A DNA stretch of 61,146 bases from an uncultured Pseudoalteromonas sp. (GTDB lineage: Bacteria > Pseudomonadota > Gammaproteobacteria > Enterobacterales > Alteromonadaceae). The notes beneath the pieces were generated by a model. It was not told the DNA's origin, did not search any database, and was given only the letters and a program-made list of their open reading frames with translations. Position numbers and translations under genes: made by a program. Where the stretch lies: assembly GCA_947493455.1 (NCBI GenBank), contig CANLRB010000026.1, positions 1 through 61,146 on the forward strand, written 5' to 3'. Positions within the stretch are counted from its first letter, which is position 1. The number at the start of each line of letters is the position of its first letter. Positions 1-9,767 of the stretch are shown in pieces.

Positions 1-73
1 GAATATCCTGTCAGGATGACTTAAACCAAAGAACCTATCTCATTGTCACAAATTCTTCAGAACCGGTTGGGTG
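1..73. repeat. Direct repeat copy A: second copy of the gor 3' end
   Basis: Bases 1-73 match bases 253-325 with only two differences (44 against 296, and 71 against 323). Read on the minus strand, the copy encodes the last 12 residues of glutathione reductase, [12 protein letters not shown], and a TAG stop at 35-37, followed by the same 34 bases that lie downstream of the intact gene. Both differences fall in third codon positions and are silent (ACA/ACT and CAC/CAT). The match may continue to the left of the window. No gene body is attached to this copy, so it is a 3'-end fragment. Confidence 0.9.
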
Positions 74-252
74 AGAGGGAACCGACAAAAATATCGGGAA
101 TATTTTTGAACAGCGAAGCTGGCCCGAAGGGTGAAAGGCAGGATGCCTGAAATCATCGAAGTTTCGGCCGTTCCTTTGCGTCCATGCAATCACGGCACTT
201 GTACTTCCTATACATCGCAGTCCCTCGAACGCTTTTCATGGACGAAAAGCCG
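74..252. other. Non-coding spacer between the two gor 3'-end copies
   Basis: No credible ORF is seen. The stretch holds a perfect 9-bp inverted repeat (86-94 with 100-108, 5-base loop) and a 7-bp hairpin (231-237 with 244-250). Each flanking repeat begins with a 6-bp palindrome with a one-base centre (5-17 and 257-269). The hairpins could end gor transcription, which runs leftwards. The layout of a gene 3' end, a short structured spacer and the same 3' end again resembles the scar of a site-specific integration event, but no integrase is visible. Confidence 0.6.
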
Positions 253-325
253 GAATATCCTGTCAGGATGACTTAAACCAAAGAACCTATCTCATAGTCA
301 CAAATTCTTCAGAACCGGTTGGATG
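253..325. repeat. Direct repeat copy B, covering the real gor 3' end
   Basis: This is the partner of the 1-73 repeat, offset by 252 bases. It spans the last 39 bases of gor on the minus strand, with stop codon at 287-289, and 34 downstream bases. Confidence 0.9.
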
Positions 326-1645
326 TATCGCAACCACAGAATCAAAATCGGCTTTTGTTGCGCCCATTTTCATCGCGACACCAAAACCTTGGATCATTTC
401 ATCGACTGCGAAACCAATACCGTGTAGGCCAACAATTTTTTCATTTGGTCCTTGGCATACTAGTTTCATTTTACATGGTTGGCGATGTTGTGTGACCGCT
501 GTATACATAGCGGTAAAGCTTGAGGTGTATACTTTAATATCATCATCACCGTATTGTTCGCGCGCTTGCGGCTCGGTTAGGCCAATGGTTCCAATTGGCG
601 GGTGGCTAAATACAACTGTAGGTACTAAGCTGTAATCCATTTTGGCGTTTGGCATGTCTTTGTTAAATAAACGCTCTGATAACAAACGGCCTGCTTTAAC
701 TGCAACTGGCGTTAACTCAATACCGTTTTCGATAATGTCACCAACCGCATACACATTGTTTGCTGTTGTGTTTTGGTATTCATCAACTTTAATGTGACCT
801 GATGGTGTTACTTCCACGCCTGCCGCAGCAACATCAATTTTATCTGTTGTTGGGTGGCGACCTATCGCCCAGATAACGTGATCGACATTAACGCTTTGCC
901 CGTTTTCAAAATGTAGTGTTAACGAGTCGTCTGATTCTTTGATTACTTCTTTTGGTGTTGCATTGGTGTGCAGTGTTGGTCCTTCGCTCTCGATGACTTC
1001 CATCAAAGTATCAACAATCAGCGGGTCAAAGGTGCGCAGCGGTGTATCGCGGCGTACACATAAATGGGTTTCGGTACCAAGACCGTGAAGTACACCAGCA
1101 AGCTCTACCGCAATATAACCTGCACCAACTACAGCAACACGTTTTGGTTGTGCCTCGAGTTCAAAAAAGCCATTGGAATCGATACCGTAATGCGCACCTG
1201 GGATAGACGGTATAGTTGGGCGTCCGCCAACAGCAATTAAAATGTGATCAGCTGTATATTGTTCGCCATTCACTTCAACAGTATTACTATCAATAAACTT
1301 AGCAAAGCCATTTATTACTGTGACGCCGTTGCTGGATAAGTAGTTGTCGTAACCTTTATGAATACGACCAATATACGCTTCACGGCTTTCGACTAATTTG
1401 GCCCAATTAAAGTCTTTGATTTCAACATCAAACCCGTAATCTGGTGCATAAAGTTTAATGGCTTCGGCAACCTGGGCACCATGCCACATAACTTTTTTAG
1501 GAACACAGCCAACATTGACACATGTGCCACCAAGTGGTCCTGCCTCAATTAAGGCAACGTTTGCGCCGCGCATTGCCGCGCGATTCGCTGATGCTATTCC
1601 GCCACTGCCACCACCGATTGCAATATAATCAAAATGTTGAGCCAT
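287..1645 (-). CDS. gor: Glutathione reductase (NADPH)
   Basis: Reduces glutathione disulfide with NADPH in the cytoplasm and keeps the thiol pool reduced. The 452 residues match the family length. An FAD-binding GGGSGG lies at residues 11-16, the redox disulfide is C42/C47 in the CVNVGC motif, a second Rossmann motif GAGYIA is followed by the RR pair expected for NADPH, and the C-terminal HPT-x-x-EE motif supplies the catalytic H441/E446. The gene is divergent from oligopeptidase A with a 135-base shared upstream region. Its last 39 bases plus 34 downstream bases are duplicated 252 bases further downstream. Glutathione reductase is preferred over other members of the disulfide reductase family because of the NADPH-type arginines and overall similarity. 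Confidence 0.95.
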   Translation of the reverse strand: MAQHFDYIAIGGGSGGIASANRAAMRGANVALIEAGPLGGTCVNVGCVPKKVMWHGAQVAEAIKLYAPDYGFDVEIKDFNWAKLVESREAYIGRIHKGYDNYLSSNGVTVINGFAKFIDSNTVEVNGEQYTADHILIAVGGRPTIPSIPGAHYGIDSNGFFELEAQPKRVAVVGAGYIAVELAGVLHGLGTETHLCVRRDTPLRTFDPLIVDTLMEVIESEGPTLHTNATPKEVIKESDDSLTLHFENGQSVNVDHVIWAIGRHPTTDKIDVAAAGVEVTPSGHIKVDEYQNTTANNVYAVGDIIENGIELTPVAVKAGRLLSERLFNKDMPNAKMDYSLVPTVVFSHPPIGTIGLTEPQAREQYGDDDIKVYTSSFTAMYTAVTQHRQPCKMKLVCQGPNEKIVGLHGIGFAVDEMIQGFGVAMKMGATKADFDSVVAIHPTGSEEFVTMR

Positions 1646-1780
1646 ACTTATTCCTTAAACGAGTTTATATTTATAACCAAGATATGGGTATTCTAACTGA
1701 TATCACAATAGTTCAACTTGCAATTTTTATCGATTGCCCCAATCTATTTTTACAATAACATTTTTTGAAAGAAGCGAATT

Positions 1781-3820
1781 ATGAGCAACCCACTGATTGG
1801 ATTAGAAGGACTTCCCCCTTTTTCACAGATTAAACCTGAACACATAGTGCCAGCATTAAAGCAAGGTATTGAGCACTGCCGTGCCACAATCGACGAGGTA
1901 CTAAAACAAGATTCTTATACGTGGGAAAACTTTGTCGCCCCGCTTGATGAGGCGGATGATAAGCTAACACGATTATGGTCTCCGGTTTCGCACATGCATT
2001 CAGTGGTTAACAGTGAAGCGCTGCGTAAAGCGTATGATGAATGCTTACCATTAATATCAGAATATTCGACTTATGTTGGTCAGCATCAAGGCCTTTACGA
2101 GGCAACAAAGTCGATTGCTGAGAGCGATAAATTTGCGTCTTTATCTGTCGCGCAACAAAAAGCAATTAATAATAGCCTGCGCGATTTTAAACTTTCAGGT
2201 ATTGCACTTAGCGAAGACAAACAGCAGCGATATGGAGAAATTGTGGCGCGTATGTCTGAATTAGCTGCCAAGTTTGGCAATAATGTGATGGATGCGACAC
2301 TCGCGTGGCAAAAACATATCACAGATGAAAGTGAACTTGCCGGTTTACCTGAATCAGCGCTGGCGCTGGCAAAGCACACTGCACAGAGCAAAGAGTTAGA
2401 GGGTTGGTTATTTACACTCGATTTTCCGTCGTATTTACCGGTCATGACGTACGCTGACAATCGTGAACTACGCAAAGAAACGTACGTGGCATTTGCGACG
2501 AAAGCATCGGATCAGGGGCCTAATGCGGGAGAATTTGATAATAGCGCCATCATGGCAGAGTCGTTAGCACTGCGTCATGAACTTGCTAATTTACTGGATT
2601 TTAATAACTTTGCCGAAAAGTCTTTGGCGACAAAAATGGCTGAGTCACCGACGCAAGTATTTGAATTTTTGAACGATCTTGCATTTAAGTCAAAGCCGCA
2701 GGCGGAAAAAGAAGTAGCAGAACTCACTGATTATGCAAAACAACAGCATGGAATTGACGCGTTAGAAGCGTGGGATTATGCCTACTATAGTGAAAAGCTC
2801 AAGCAAGAAAAGTATGCCATTTCCGATGAGATTTTAAGACCTTATTTTCCAGAAAACAAAGTACTTTCGGGCCTTTTTGAAACCGTACAGCGCCTTTTTG
2901 GTATTACGGTTAAAGAAGTTGAAAATATTGATACATGGCACCCTGATGTGCGCTTTTTCGATATCTTCGATCAACAAGGGACTAAACGTGGCTCATTCTA
3001 TTTAGACCTATATGCACGTGAGCATAAACGCGGCGGTGCGTGGATGGACGATTGTATTGGTCGTAAGCGTCGTGCAAATGGGCAATTGCAATTACCAGTT
3101 GCGTATTTGGTGTGTAACTTTAATAAACCGGTTGACGATAAACCTGCGTTATTCACTCATAATGAAGTGACAACTTTATTCCATGAGTTTGGACACGGCA
3201 TTCACCATATGTTGACACAGGTTGAGGTCAGTGCTGTTTCAGGTATCAATGGTGTCGCTTGGGATGCGGTTGAATTGCCAAGTCAGTTCTTAGAAAACTG
3301 GTGTTATGAAGAAGAAGCACTGGCGTTTATATCAGGTCACTATGAGTCTGGAGACCCATTACCTAAAGAGTTACTCGATAAACTACTTGCAGCTAAAAAT
3401 TATCAATCAGCTATGATGATGTTGCGCCAACTTGAATTTTCACTGTTTGATTTTCATATTCACGCAGACTATGAGCCCGCGCAGGGGGATCAAATCCAAT
3501 CGATTTTAAATGCTGTTCGAGCGCGTGTTGCTGTTGTCAAAGCACCTGAGTTTAATCGTTTTCAACACGGGTTTAGTCACATTTTTGCTGGTGGCTATAG
3601 CGCCGGATACTACTCTTATAAATGGGCTGAAGTGCTTTCGGCAGATGCGTTTTCACGCTTTGAAGAAGAGGGTATATTTAATGCTATAACGGGGCAAGAC
3701 TTCCTTAATCAGATATTAGAGATGGGTGGGTCGCAAGAGCCGATGGCATTGTTTGTTGCATTTAGAGGACGCGAGCCTAACGTAGATGCTTTACTGCGTC
3801 ATAGTGGGATTGCCGCTTAA
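1781..3820 (+). CDS. prlC: Oligopeptidase A (M3 family zinc metallopeptidase)
   Basis: Cytoplasmic zinc peptidase that degrades short peptides, including cleaved signal peptides. The protein has 679 residues, close to the 680 of E. coli OpdA/PrlC. The zinc-binding HEFGH motif is at residues 468-472 and the downstream NGVAWDAVELPSQF segment carries the third ligand region of M3 peptidases. There is no signal peptide. A GAAAG-AAG type ribosome site precedes the ATG. A hairpin terminator follows. In enterobacteria the rsmJ gene sits beside prlC; here rsmJ follows one gene later, which keeps that association. Confidence 0.95.
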   Translation: MSNPLIGLEGLPPFSQIKPEHIVPALKQGIEHCRATIDEVLKQDSYTWENFVAPLDEADDKLTRLWSPVSHMHSVVNSEALRKAYDECLPLISEYSTYVGQHQGLYEATKSIAESDKFASLSVAQQKAINNSLRDFKLSGIALSEDKQQRYGEIVARMSELAAKFGNNVMDATLAWQKHITDESELAGLPESALALAKHTAQSKELEGWLFTLDFPSYLPVMTYADNRELRKETYVAFATKASDQGPNAGEFDNSAIMAESLALRHELANLLDFNNFAEKSLATKMAESPTQVFEFLNDLAFKSKPQAEKEVAELTDYAKQQHGIDALEAWDYAYYSEKLKQEKYAISDEILRPYFPENKVLSGLFETVQRLFGITVKEVENIDTWHPDVRFFDIFDQQGTKRGSFYLDLYAREHKRGGAWMDDCIGRKRRANGQLQLPVAYLVCNFNKPVDDKPALFTHNEVTTLFHEFGHGIHHMLTQVEVSAVSGINGVAWDAVELPSQFLENWCYEEEALAFISGHYESGDPLPKELLDKLLAAKNYQSAMMMLRQLEFSLFDFHIHADYEPAQGDQIQSILNAVRARVAVVKAPEFNRFQHGFSHIFAGGYSAGYYSYKWAEVLSADAFSRFEEEGIFNAITGQDFLNQILEMGGSQEPMALFVAFRGREPNVDALLRHSGIAA

Positions 3821-3855
3821 ACTAAATCCAACCTAAAATTGCGTGAAATCAAATT

Positions 3856-3882
3856 AAGCCGCTAAATATTGGCGGCTTTTCT
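3856..3882 (+). terminator. Rho-independent terminator after prlC
   Basis: Stem AAGCCGC (3856-3862) pairs with GCGGCTT (3872-3878) across a 9-base loop and is followed by a short T run. Confidence 0.75.
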
Positions 3883-3946
3883 CGCAAATACCCAGACAAA
3901 TACTATGCTTCTTATTAACTTTGATTAAAGTTTATAAGGACATGTA

Positions 3947-5155
3947 ATGTCGAACCGAGTCTTGGCCATAGATGATGATAAATTTATTCACCAAATAATT
4001 AATACGTCACTCGGCGAATTTTGCGATGTTTTGCATGCTGAAAATGGTGAGCAAGGGATCCGTACGGCACTTGAAACCCAACCTGATATTATTCTACTTG
4101 ACGTTGAAATGCCGGGAATGAACGGCTTTGAAGTCTGCTCTAAATTAAAGAGCACGCAAGGAACCAAAGACATCCCTGTGATGTTCTTATCCGGCAGAGG
4201 GTCAATCGAAGAGCGCATTCAAGGTTACAATTCTGGTGCAGCCGACTATATCACCAAGCCGTTTGAAATCGCGGAACTCGTTGCGCGTATTAAAGTGTTA
4301 GACGCCTATCGAAATGAATCCCTTGCACTTAAAAAAGATGTCGAGCAAGCGCAATCAACAGCTGAGATTGCCTTGACCGATATTGGTGATATGGGGCGGG
4401 TGATGCGCTATGTGAGTCAAACCTATGGCACAGCATCGCTCGAGAGTTTATCTGATTATTTTTTTCAATTTTTTCAACCACTCAGTTTGTCGGTTGTGGT
4501 GGCATTTTGGTACTTGGACGAGGCATTTTACTTTGCTAACAATGGTGCAGTATGCCCATTAGAGCAGGAGCTCTTACTTAATTGTAAACAAGGGGAGCGT
4601 TTTATCGATTTTGGTGCTAGGACAATTATTAATTATCCGAATGTATCGTTATTGGTTAAGAATATGCCGTTAGCTGATGCGCCGCTTTATGGTCGTTATA
4701 AAGACTTATTTCCACATGTTCTTGAAGCAACAAATGCTAAACTAAATGCGCTGGCAATCAATGAACGAATTACCAATCAAGCGGAAGAACTCACCGAAAC
4801 TTTTAAGCTGGTCGACGAAACGCTAGGTAGTCAAATTATTAGCCTTTATCATCACAGCAAAATGTCGGTTAACCTGATTGAGCAGTTATACCAAACCTTT
4901 TGTTCGACGATTCCGTCGTTGGGGTTAGAGCCGGACCAAGAGGAATATATTTTAGATGCCTTGGAAAGTACTGTAACAGAGCTGCGTGGTCATTTAGATA
5001 TGGGCACGGATATTCAAACCTCGTTTAATGAGGTGATGACGCATATGCAGCATATTATGGCTGAGCGTAAAAAACTCATTAAGTGTTTAAATGAAGATCG
5101 TGTTGAAGCGCAGGTTAATGAAGTTACAACGCAGCAAGATATTGAACTTTTTTAG
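3947..5155 (+). CDS. Orphan response regulator with an uncharacterised C-terminal half
   Basis: Residues 1-120 are a receiver domain: acidic pocket D9-D11, phospho-acceptor D52 (LLDVEMPG) and K104 (YITKPFE). Residues 121-402 show no helix-turn-helix, GGDEF, EAL, HD or kinase motif that I recognise. About 125-145 looks helical, 146-265 is a mixed alpha/beta segment rich in aromatics, and 270-400 looks helical and may be coiled. No histidine kinase is adjacent; the next genes are rsmJ and a chemoreceptor. The likely output is protein-protein interaction in signalling, which is inference. The start has an AAGGA ribosome site eight bases upstream. Confidence 0.8.
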   Translation: MSNRVLAIDDDKFIHQIINTSLGEFCDVLHAENGEQGIRTALETQPDIILLDVEMPGMNGFEVCSKLKSTQGTKDIPVMFLSGRGSIEERIQGYNSGAADYITKPFEIAELVARIKVLDAYRNESLALKKDVEQAQSTAEIALTDIGDMGRVMRYVSQTYGTASLESLSDYFFQFFQPLSLSVVVAFWYLDEAFYFANNGAVCPLEQELLLNCKQGERFIDFGARTIINYPNVSLLVKNMPLADAPLYGRYKDLFPHVLEATNAKLNALAINERITNQAEELTETFKLVDETLGSQIISLYHHSKMSVNLIEQLYQTFCSTIPSLGLEPDQEEYILDALESTVTELRGHLDMGTDIQTSFNEVMTHMQHIMAERKKLIKCLNEDRVEAQVNEVTTQQDIELF

Positions 5156-5185
5156 TTGAGCTGCGATTAAAAATACATATAAATA

Positions 5186-6007
5186 GTGAGCTTAAATCAC
5201 TATAATGCGACTACCTTTATATTCAGTGATGACGTTTACGTGTTAATTACTAACAGTATTCCAGAGCAGTTAGACTATCTACAACAACTTGATGCGCGGT
5301 TTGGGTTATCAAATTGGCTAACTAACAACTCACTTTTTACACTCCACTATGATCAAGACGGACTTGCATTAAGTAAATGTGATGAACCTAAACTGGGTGC
5401 AATTCGCGTAGACTTCGTAACGGGCGCTGCGGCTCATCGACGAAAGTTTGGCGGCGGTAAAGGACAAGCGATTGCCAAGGCGATTGGTTTAAATAAAGGC
5501 AAAGGAATTACGCCCCATGTCCTTGATGGAACCGCTGGACTGGGTCGCGACGCATTTGTGTTAGCATCACTGGGTTGCCACGTAACATTATATGAGCGCC
5601 ATCCGATTGTTGCGGCGCTATTATATGATGGGTTACAACGCGCTTATATTGATCACGAAATCGGTTCGTGGATGAGCGAGCGCATGCAACTTGCGTTCGG
5701 TTCAAGTCATGCACTACTACCTTCAACAGATAATGATATCGATGTTGTTTATCTTGATCCCATGTTTCCGCATCGTGAAAAATCTGCAGCAGTAAAAAAA
5801 GAGATGCGTGTGTTTCAATCATTGGTTGGTGGTGATGTAGATGCAGACGCATTATTACAACCTGCACTTACGCTTGCGAAAAAACGTGTTGTGGTCAAAC
5901 GGCCAGATTATGCCCCGTTTCTTGATGATAAAACCCCAAGCATGCAAATTAAAACCAAAAAAAACCGTTTTGATGTTTATGTAAATGCAGCAATGACTGC
6001 AATATAA
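5186..6007 (+). CDS. rsmJ: 16S rRNA (guanine1516-N2)-methyltransferase
   Basis: Methylates the N2 position of G1516 in small-subunit rRNA using S-adenosylmethionine. The segment [17 protein letters not shown], the cofactor loop [14 protein letters not shown] and the catalytic-type [12 protein letters not shown] motif match E. coli RsmJ closely, as does the C-terminal [12 protein letters not shown]. The protein has 273 residues, about 20 more than E. coli at the N terminus. The assigned start is GTG with a weak ribosome site, so the true start could be slightly downstream. It lies 30 bases after the response regulator and may be cotranscribed with it. Confidence 0.92.
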   Translation: MSLNHYNATTFIFSDDVYVLITNSIPEQLDYLQQLDARFGLSNWLTNNSLFTLHYDQDGLALSKCDEPKLGAIRVDFVTGAAAHRRKFGGGKGQAIAKAIGLNKGKGITPHVLDGTAGLGRDAFVLASLGCHVTLYERHPIVAALLYDGLQRAYIDHEIGSWMSERMQLAFGSSHALLPSTDNDIDVVYLDPMFPHREKSAAVKKEMRVFQSLVGGDVDADALLQPALTLAKKRVVVKRPDYAPFLDDKTPSMQIKTKKNRFDVYVNAAMTAI

Positions 6008-6062
6008 GTGTCATACATCTGAAATACACTAGTTCCCAATATAAGCGTTTGTTGGGGTCACT

Positions 6063-7976
6063 ATGCGTGTTTCAAATTTTACTCGTTTATTACTTATTGT
6101 ATTGACTACAGTAAGTATCGTTTTAACTGCTGTGCTCGTATGGGCGGGGCGTACCACTGAAAATATTTCGACTCAAGCATACGCGTATACTCAACTAAAA
6201 AATAATATTGTGGTTGATTTGGCAAATCAGCTGGCTGATTACCTTGCCTCCGGTGATTCTCAATATATTCAATTAGCCAAACAAAAAATTACAAATATTG
6301 AACAGCAGTTGTCTCAACTTCCACCAGATGTCGCAGAACGTTTGTCAAACCAATTAACTCAACTCAAACAGGGCATGGATGGTAAATATCGCGCGTTAGG
6401 AAAATTAAGTGGTAATAAAAACATTTTAATTACGAATGCAGTCAATGAAATGGCGGACTACGCTAGCAGCTTGCATGATTACGCGACCAAAGGACGCATT
6501 AATAATGTTCAAGCAAGTGAAACCTTGGTTCAACTGGCGCTTGAATATCAAACGCAAGTCGTTAAGTTATCTCTCGCATTAAGTGATAATAATGTTGATA
6601 AAACAACGCAGCAATTGACTGAGCTGAACCGTCTTGCCAAGCAGATTGAAGCGCAGCCATTACTCGGGATTTTTGATCCCAATATTGATGAAGATGAGTT
6701 GCTACTTACCGGTGACGAGCCCGAAGATATGGGAGAAGAAATTGTCGCTGAATTGAGCAGTCTTCCCAATCGACTACCAAAAGAATTAGCCGCTACAACA
6801 CGCATTAATGTACAGCGCACCTCTGCCGTTGAAGATTTGCGAAATGAAATAGCCCAGTTAACAGAGTCTGTATTGAGCGCAGAAAAAATGTTGATTGATA
6901 AACAACAACAAACACAGCAGCGCGTTTTTACTATGTTGTTTATTGCTGTGCTTGGTCTATTTATTATTGCGGGTGTCGTTTACTTGTTACAACGTAAGCT
7001 TGTTTTGACGCCTGTGCGAAAGCTTAGAGATGCGTTTTCACAATTAATCGAGCGCGAACACATCGAACCGCTCTTTGTTGATAAATCAAATACTGAGTTG
7101 GATGAAATTGCTTATTTTTTCAATAAATTACTCGATAAGCAAAAACAAGAAGCAAAGGAGCGCAGTGAAATGCTGCAGCTTATAAATCATTTTTTGACTA
7201 ATATGAATACACAGTTGAATTCGATATTAGATGCATCTGAGCAATCAATTAACGATGTGGCAGGGAGCTCGGAAATGTTGCAACAAGTGACAGTCTTTAA
7301 TGAACAAGTAAGTGATATTAATAGTACTGTTAAAAATCATGCTCAATTGTCATTAGATGCAATGCATAGCAGTGTGCAACAAGCTGATTCGATGCATCAA
7401 GCGAGCAGTTATACGCAGCAGCAGGTAGAGCTAGGTCAGGAATCGATGACTAATTTGCTTAAAGGTGTTGAGGATGTTGGTAGTGTGTTGGAGGTTATTA
7501 ACTCGATTGCCGAACAAACTAATTTATTGGCCCTTAATGCAGCGATTGAGTCAGCGCGGGCCGGCGAACATGGTCGCGGCTTTGCCGTAGTTGCCGATGA
7601 AGTCAGGCAACTTGCGAAACAAACTCAAAACTCGCTGCGTAGTGTGCAACAGCAGCTTGATGGGCTAACATTAAGTTCTAAGCAAGTGGCCCAAAAAATG
7701 ACGGAACTTGCCACTAATGCCCAGCAACAAACGATGTCGGCGACGCAACTTAAAGAAAATGCACTTGGCGTATCGCAAAATGTGCGCTCCGTTACTGATG
7801 TTGCAAATCAAGCAAACGAATACGCTAATCAGCAAAATGAACACTTGCACGGTTTTTCGCATGCGATGGGGCAGTTAAAGCAGCGTGTCTTTGAATCGAA
7901 TCAACACATTAAAGAAATTCAATCAGATCTTGGCCAAAAGGTGGTTCAAATACGTCACTCGTTAGGATTACAATAA
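6063..7976 (+). CDS. Methyl-accepting chemotaxis protein
   Basis: Membrane chemoreceptor that passes ligand binding to CheA/CheW. The first transmembrane helix is about residues 8-28, a mostly helical periplasmic domain covers about 30-288, the second transmembrane helix is about 290-310, a HAMP-like linker follows, and the cytoplasmic signalling hairpin with the highly conserved tip ([20 protein letters not shown] and onward) lies near 483-525. At 637 residues it is of ordinary size. The periplasmic domain is not one I can name; it has no obvious Cache or PAS motif and is rich in Gln and Leu heptads, so a helical-bundle sensor is likely. The ligand is unknown. Confidence 0.93.
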   Translation: MRVSNFTRLLLIVLTTVSIVLTAVLVWAGRTTENISTQAYAYTQLKNNIVVDLANQLADYLASGDSQYIQLAKQKITNIEQQLSQLPPDVAERLSNQLTQLKQGMDGKYRALGKLSGNKNILITNAVNEMADYASSLHDYATKGRINNVQASETLVQLALEYQTQVVKLSLALSDNNVDKTTQQLTELNRLAKQIEAQPLLGIFDPNIDEDELLLTGDEPEDMGEEIVAELSSLPNRLPKELAATTRINVQRTSAVEDLRNEIAQLTESVLSAEKMLIDKQQQTQQRVFTMLFIAVLGLFIIAGVVYLLQRKLVLTPVRKLRDAFSQLIEREHIEPLFVDKSNTELDEIAYFFNKLLDKQKQEAKERSEMLQLINHFLTNMNTQLNSILDASEQSINDVAGSSEMLQQVTVFNEQVSDINSTVKNHAQLSLDAMHSSVQQADSMHQASSYTQQQVELGQESMTNLLKGVEDVGSVLEVINSIAEQTNLLALNAAIESARAGEHGRGFAVVADEVRQLAKQTQNSLRSVQQQLDGLTLSSKQVAQKMTELATNAQQQTMSATQLKENALGVSQNVRSVTDVANQANEYANQQNEHLHGFSHAMGQLKQRVFESNQHIKEIQSDLGQKVVQIRHSLGLQ

Positions 7977-8008
7977 AGCGACTTCAACTCTAGATATGGC
8001 GTATTAAA

Positions 8009-8482
8009 ATGATACAAGAAAATACAATACTACCGAACCATACTTTCAATTTGCTGACCAGTGAAGGTATGAATAACCCGACAACGGAATCTTTATTTGT
8101 CAACAAAAAGGTTGTGTTATTTGCGGTTCCCGGTGCATTTACACCAACTTGTTCAGCTGCTCACTTACCGGGCTTTGTGGTACTTGCTGACCAATTAAAA
8201 GAAAAAGGTGTAGATTCGATAATTTGTATATCAGTAAATGATGCATTCGTGATGAAAGCATGGGGAGAGACTCACAACGCGTCACAAATTACGATGTTGG
8301 CTGATGGTGACGGCGAATTTACCAAGGCACTCGGTCTTGGAAAAGAGACAGGCGTGTTTGGTGGGTTTCGTTCTGTGCGTTATGCGATGATAGTTAACGA
8401 TATGAAAGTAGAGAAGTTGTTTGTCGAACAGCCAAAAGAATTTAAAGTGTCGAGTGCTGAATCAGTTTTAGCATCGCTTTAA
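8009..8482 (+). CDS. Peroxiredoxin, Prx5/AhpE-like thiol peroxidase
   Basis: Reduces hydrogen peroxide and organic peroxides through a cysteine sulfenic acid intermediate, probably recycled by glutathione/glutaredoxin. The peroxidatic C48 sits in PGAFTPTCS, the signature of the Prx5 group, and a second cysteine is at about residue 73. Length 157 residues is typical for the stand-alone form without a fused glutaredoxin. It is followed by its own terminator and then by ferritin, so peroxide and iron handling are neighbours here. Glutathione reductase, which could supply reducing power, is 7 kb away. Confidence 0.9.
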   Translation: MIQENTILPNHTFNLLTSEGMNNPTTESLFVNKKVVLFAVPGAFTPTCSAAHLPGFVVLADQLKEKGVDSIICISVNDAFVMKAWGETHNASQITMLADGDGEFTKALGLGKETGVFGGFRSVRYAMIVNDMKVEKLFVEQPKEFKVSSAESVLASL

Positions 8483-8572
8483 ATGATTAATTAGCTAATT
8501 GATAATTAGCCAATTAGTGAAATAATAGTAGTTATTATTTACTTTATTTTATTGTTTTTATTTAAAAATTTT

Positions 8573-8605
8573 AAAACCAGATAGCACTTGCAATCTGGTT
8601 TTTTG
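8573..8605 (+). terminator. Terminator after the peroxiredoxin gene
   Basis: AAAACCAGAT (8573-8582) pairs with ATCTGGTTTT (8593-8602), followed by further T residues. Confidence 0.75.
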
Positions 8606-8646
8606 CGCTTAGAATGCGAGCTTCAATTAAATTTGGAGAATGCATT

Positions 8647-9171
8647 ATGTTAGCACCTGAAATGATCGATAAGTTAAATGAACAAATTAATCTCGAGTTC
8701 TATTCATCTAATCTTTATTTGCAAATGAGCGCTTGGTGCGAAGACAAAGGATTTGAAGGTGCCGCTGAATTATTGCGTAAGCATGCTGTTGAAGAAATGG
8801 ATCATATGAATCGTTTGTTTACTTATGTGAGTGAAACAGGGGCGATGCCTATTCTAGGTATCATTGAAGCGCCGCCACATGATTTTGCATCGTTAGGTGA
8901 TATTTTTCGTGAAACACTCGATCATGAATGCCAAATTACCCGTGCGATTAATGAATTAACGCATGTTGCATTTACCACTCATGATTACTCTACATTCAAC
9001 TTTTTACAATGGTATGTTGCTGAGCAACATGAAGAAGAAAAGTTGTTTAAAGGAATTTTAGATAAAATCGAACTTGTGGGTGAAGACGGTAAAGCGTTAT
9101 TTTGGATTGATAAAGATCTTGCTGAATTAGCAGCAAAAGGATCAACATCGATTATGGAGCCTGGCGCATAA
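8647..9171 (+). CDS. ftnA: Bacterial non-haem ferritin
   Basis: Stores iron as a 24-subunit cage and oxidises Fe(II) at a di-iron site. Very similar to E. coli FtnA over the whole length, including [18 protein letters not shown]. Ferroxidase ligands are visible: E17, E50 and H53 from the EEMDHM motif, with the C-terminal EQHEEEK helix giving the rest. I start the gene at 8647 because GGAGA lies eight bases upstream and the protein then begins MLAPEMI as in the family; an in-frame start at 8614 would add 11 unconserved residues. It gives 174 residues, with a 9-residue tail beyond E. coli FtnA. No haem-binding methionine of bacterioferritin is apparent. Confidence 0.94.
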   Translation: MLAPEMIDKLNEQINLEFYSSNLYLQMSAWCEDKGFEGAAELLRKHAVEEMDHMNRLFTYVSETGAMPILGIIEAPPHDFASLGDIFRETLDHECQITRAINELTHVAFTTHDYSTFNFLQWYVAEQHEEEKLFKGILDKIELVGEDGKALFWIDKDLAELAAKGSTSIMEPGA

Positions 9172-9198
9172 ATCCAGTCAAATAAGATTCGGATAAAA

Positions 9199-9252
9199 AA
9201 AAGCAGCCCGCTAGAGGTATCTTGCCGATAAGGCAAAGGAGCTGCTTTACCC
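9199..9252. terminator. Nested hairpin terminator between ftnA and the convergent small gene
   Basis: Outer arms AAAAGCAGC (9199-9207) and GCTGCTTT (9241-9248) enclose an inner TTGCC/GGCAA hairpin (9222-9226 with 9232-9236). The T and A runs on both sides let it act for both convergent genes. Confidence 0.6.
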
Positions 9253-9262
9253 CATTTCGGTG

Positions 9263-9484
9263 CTAGTTGTAACCCAATACACAATCATACTCTTCGTCAA
9301 AATTATCTGCGTCAGCTTTGTTATATTCTTTTTTTAATGTATCCAATGCCGCTTCATGTTGCCTGAATAGGCCAATAATTTGTCTGCGGTAATCGATTGA
9401 GTTGTAATAAAGTTTTAAATCGATATGTGGTTGCAGTGCTTTTAACTTTTTATCAATGGTGAATTCTGGATTAAGATTGTTCAT
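9263..9484 (-). CDS. Small protein of unknown function (73 aa)
   Basis: I do not recognise this family. The start at 9484 is chosen because a GAGGGGG ribosome site lies just upstream; a longer in-frame version starting at 9550 would add 22 residues including cysteines that look unconserved. The product is a soluble, highly charged, mainly helical peptide (MNNLNPEFTIDKKLKALQPH at the N terminus) ending in an acidic segment, with no signal peptide or membrane segment. It is convergent with ftnA and divergent from the rpsF operon. The strong ribosome site is the main support for it being real. Confidence 0.6.
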   Translation of the reverse strand: MNNLNPEFTIDKKLKALQPHIDLKLYYNSIDYRRQIIGLFRQHEAALDTLKKEYNKADADNFDEEYDCVLGYN

Positions 9485-9648
9485 ACATGCCCCCTCGGCT
9501 TGTTCTGTTGCGTTATAACTACTTAAGCAACGCCTAAGCCAAATTTTCATTTTCAGTTTAATCAGCGACTTAACTTATTTTATCTCAAGTCGCAATTATT
9601 CTTTTCGCATTTTGCAATTTATTCTGCTTTTGAAATTAAAATTTTGCA

Positions 9649-9677
9649 TTGCACTTAATACGCATTATGCGTAAAAT
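9649..9677 (+). promoter_or_regulatory. Promoter of the rpsF operon
   Basis: TTGCAC at 9649-9654 and TAAAAT at 9672-9677 are separated by 17 bases. A GC-rich stretch (GTGCGC) follows the -10 box, the type of discriminator seen at growth-rate and stringently controlled promoters. Confidence 0.7.
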
Positions 9678-9684
9678 GTGCGCT

Positions 9685-9767
9685 CTTTCGGCTATTACAT
9701 TCGTTTTCCTTGCCTTAAACCGGTTGGCCGAAACGGTACAAGGCTACATTAACCGTAAGGAATACCC
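9685..9767 (+). promoter_or_regulatory. rpsF leader, candidate S6:S18 autoregulatory element
   Basis: The untranslated leader holds the inverted pair ACGGT/ACCGT just before the ribosome site, and several CCG trinucleotides. In many bacteria the S6-S18 complex represses its own operon by binding a leader with an exposed CCG/ACCG motif. The resemblance here is by eye only; the pairing has not been folded or aligned. Confidence 0.35.

Noticed and set aside
74-252. Insertion sequence next to gor
   Set aside because: No transposase ORF fits in 179 bases and there are no terminal inverted repeats; the flanking repeat of 73 bases is too long for a target-site duplication.
5508-5867. 119-codon minus-strand ORF inside rsmJ
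   Set aside because: Fully inside the rsmJ coding region, whose motifs are intact; no ribosome site.
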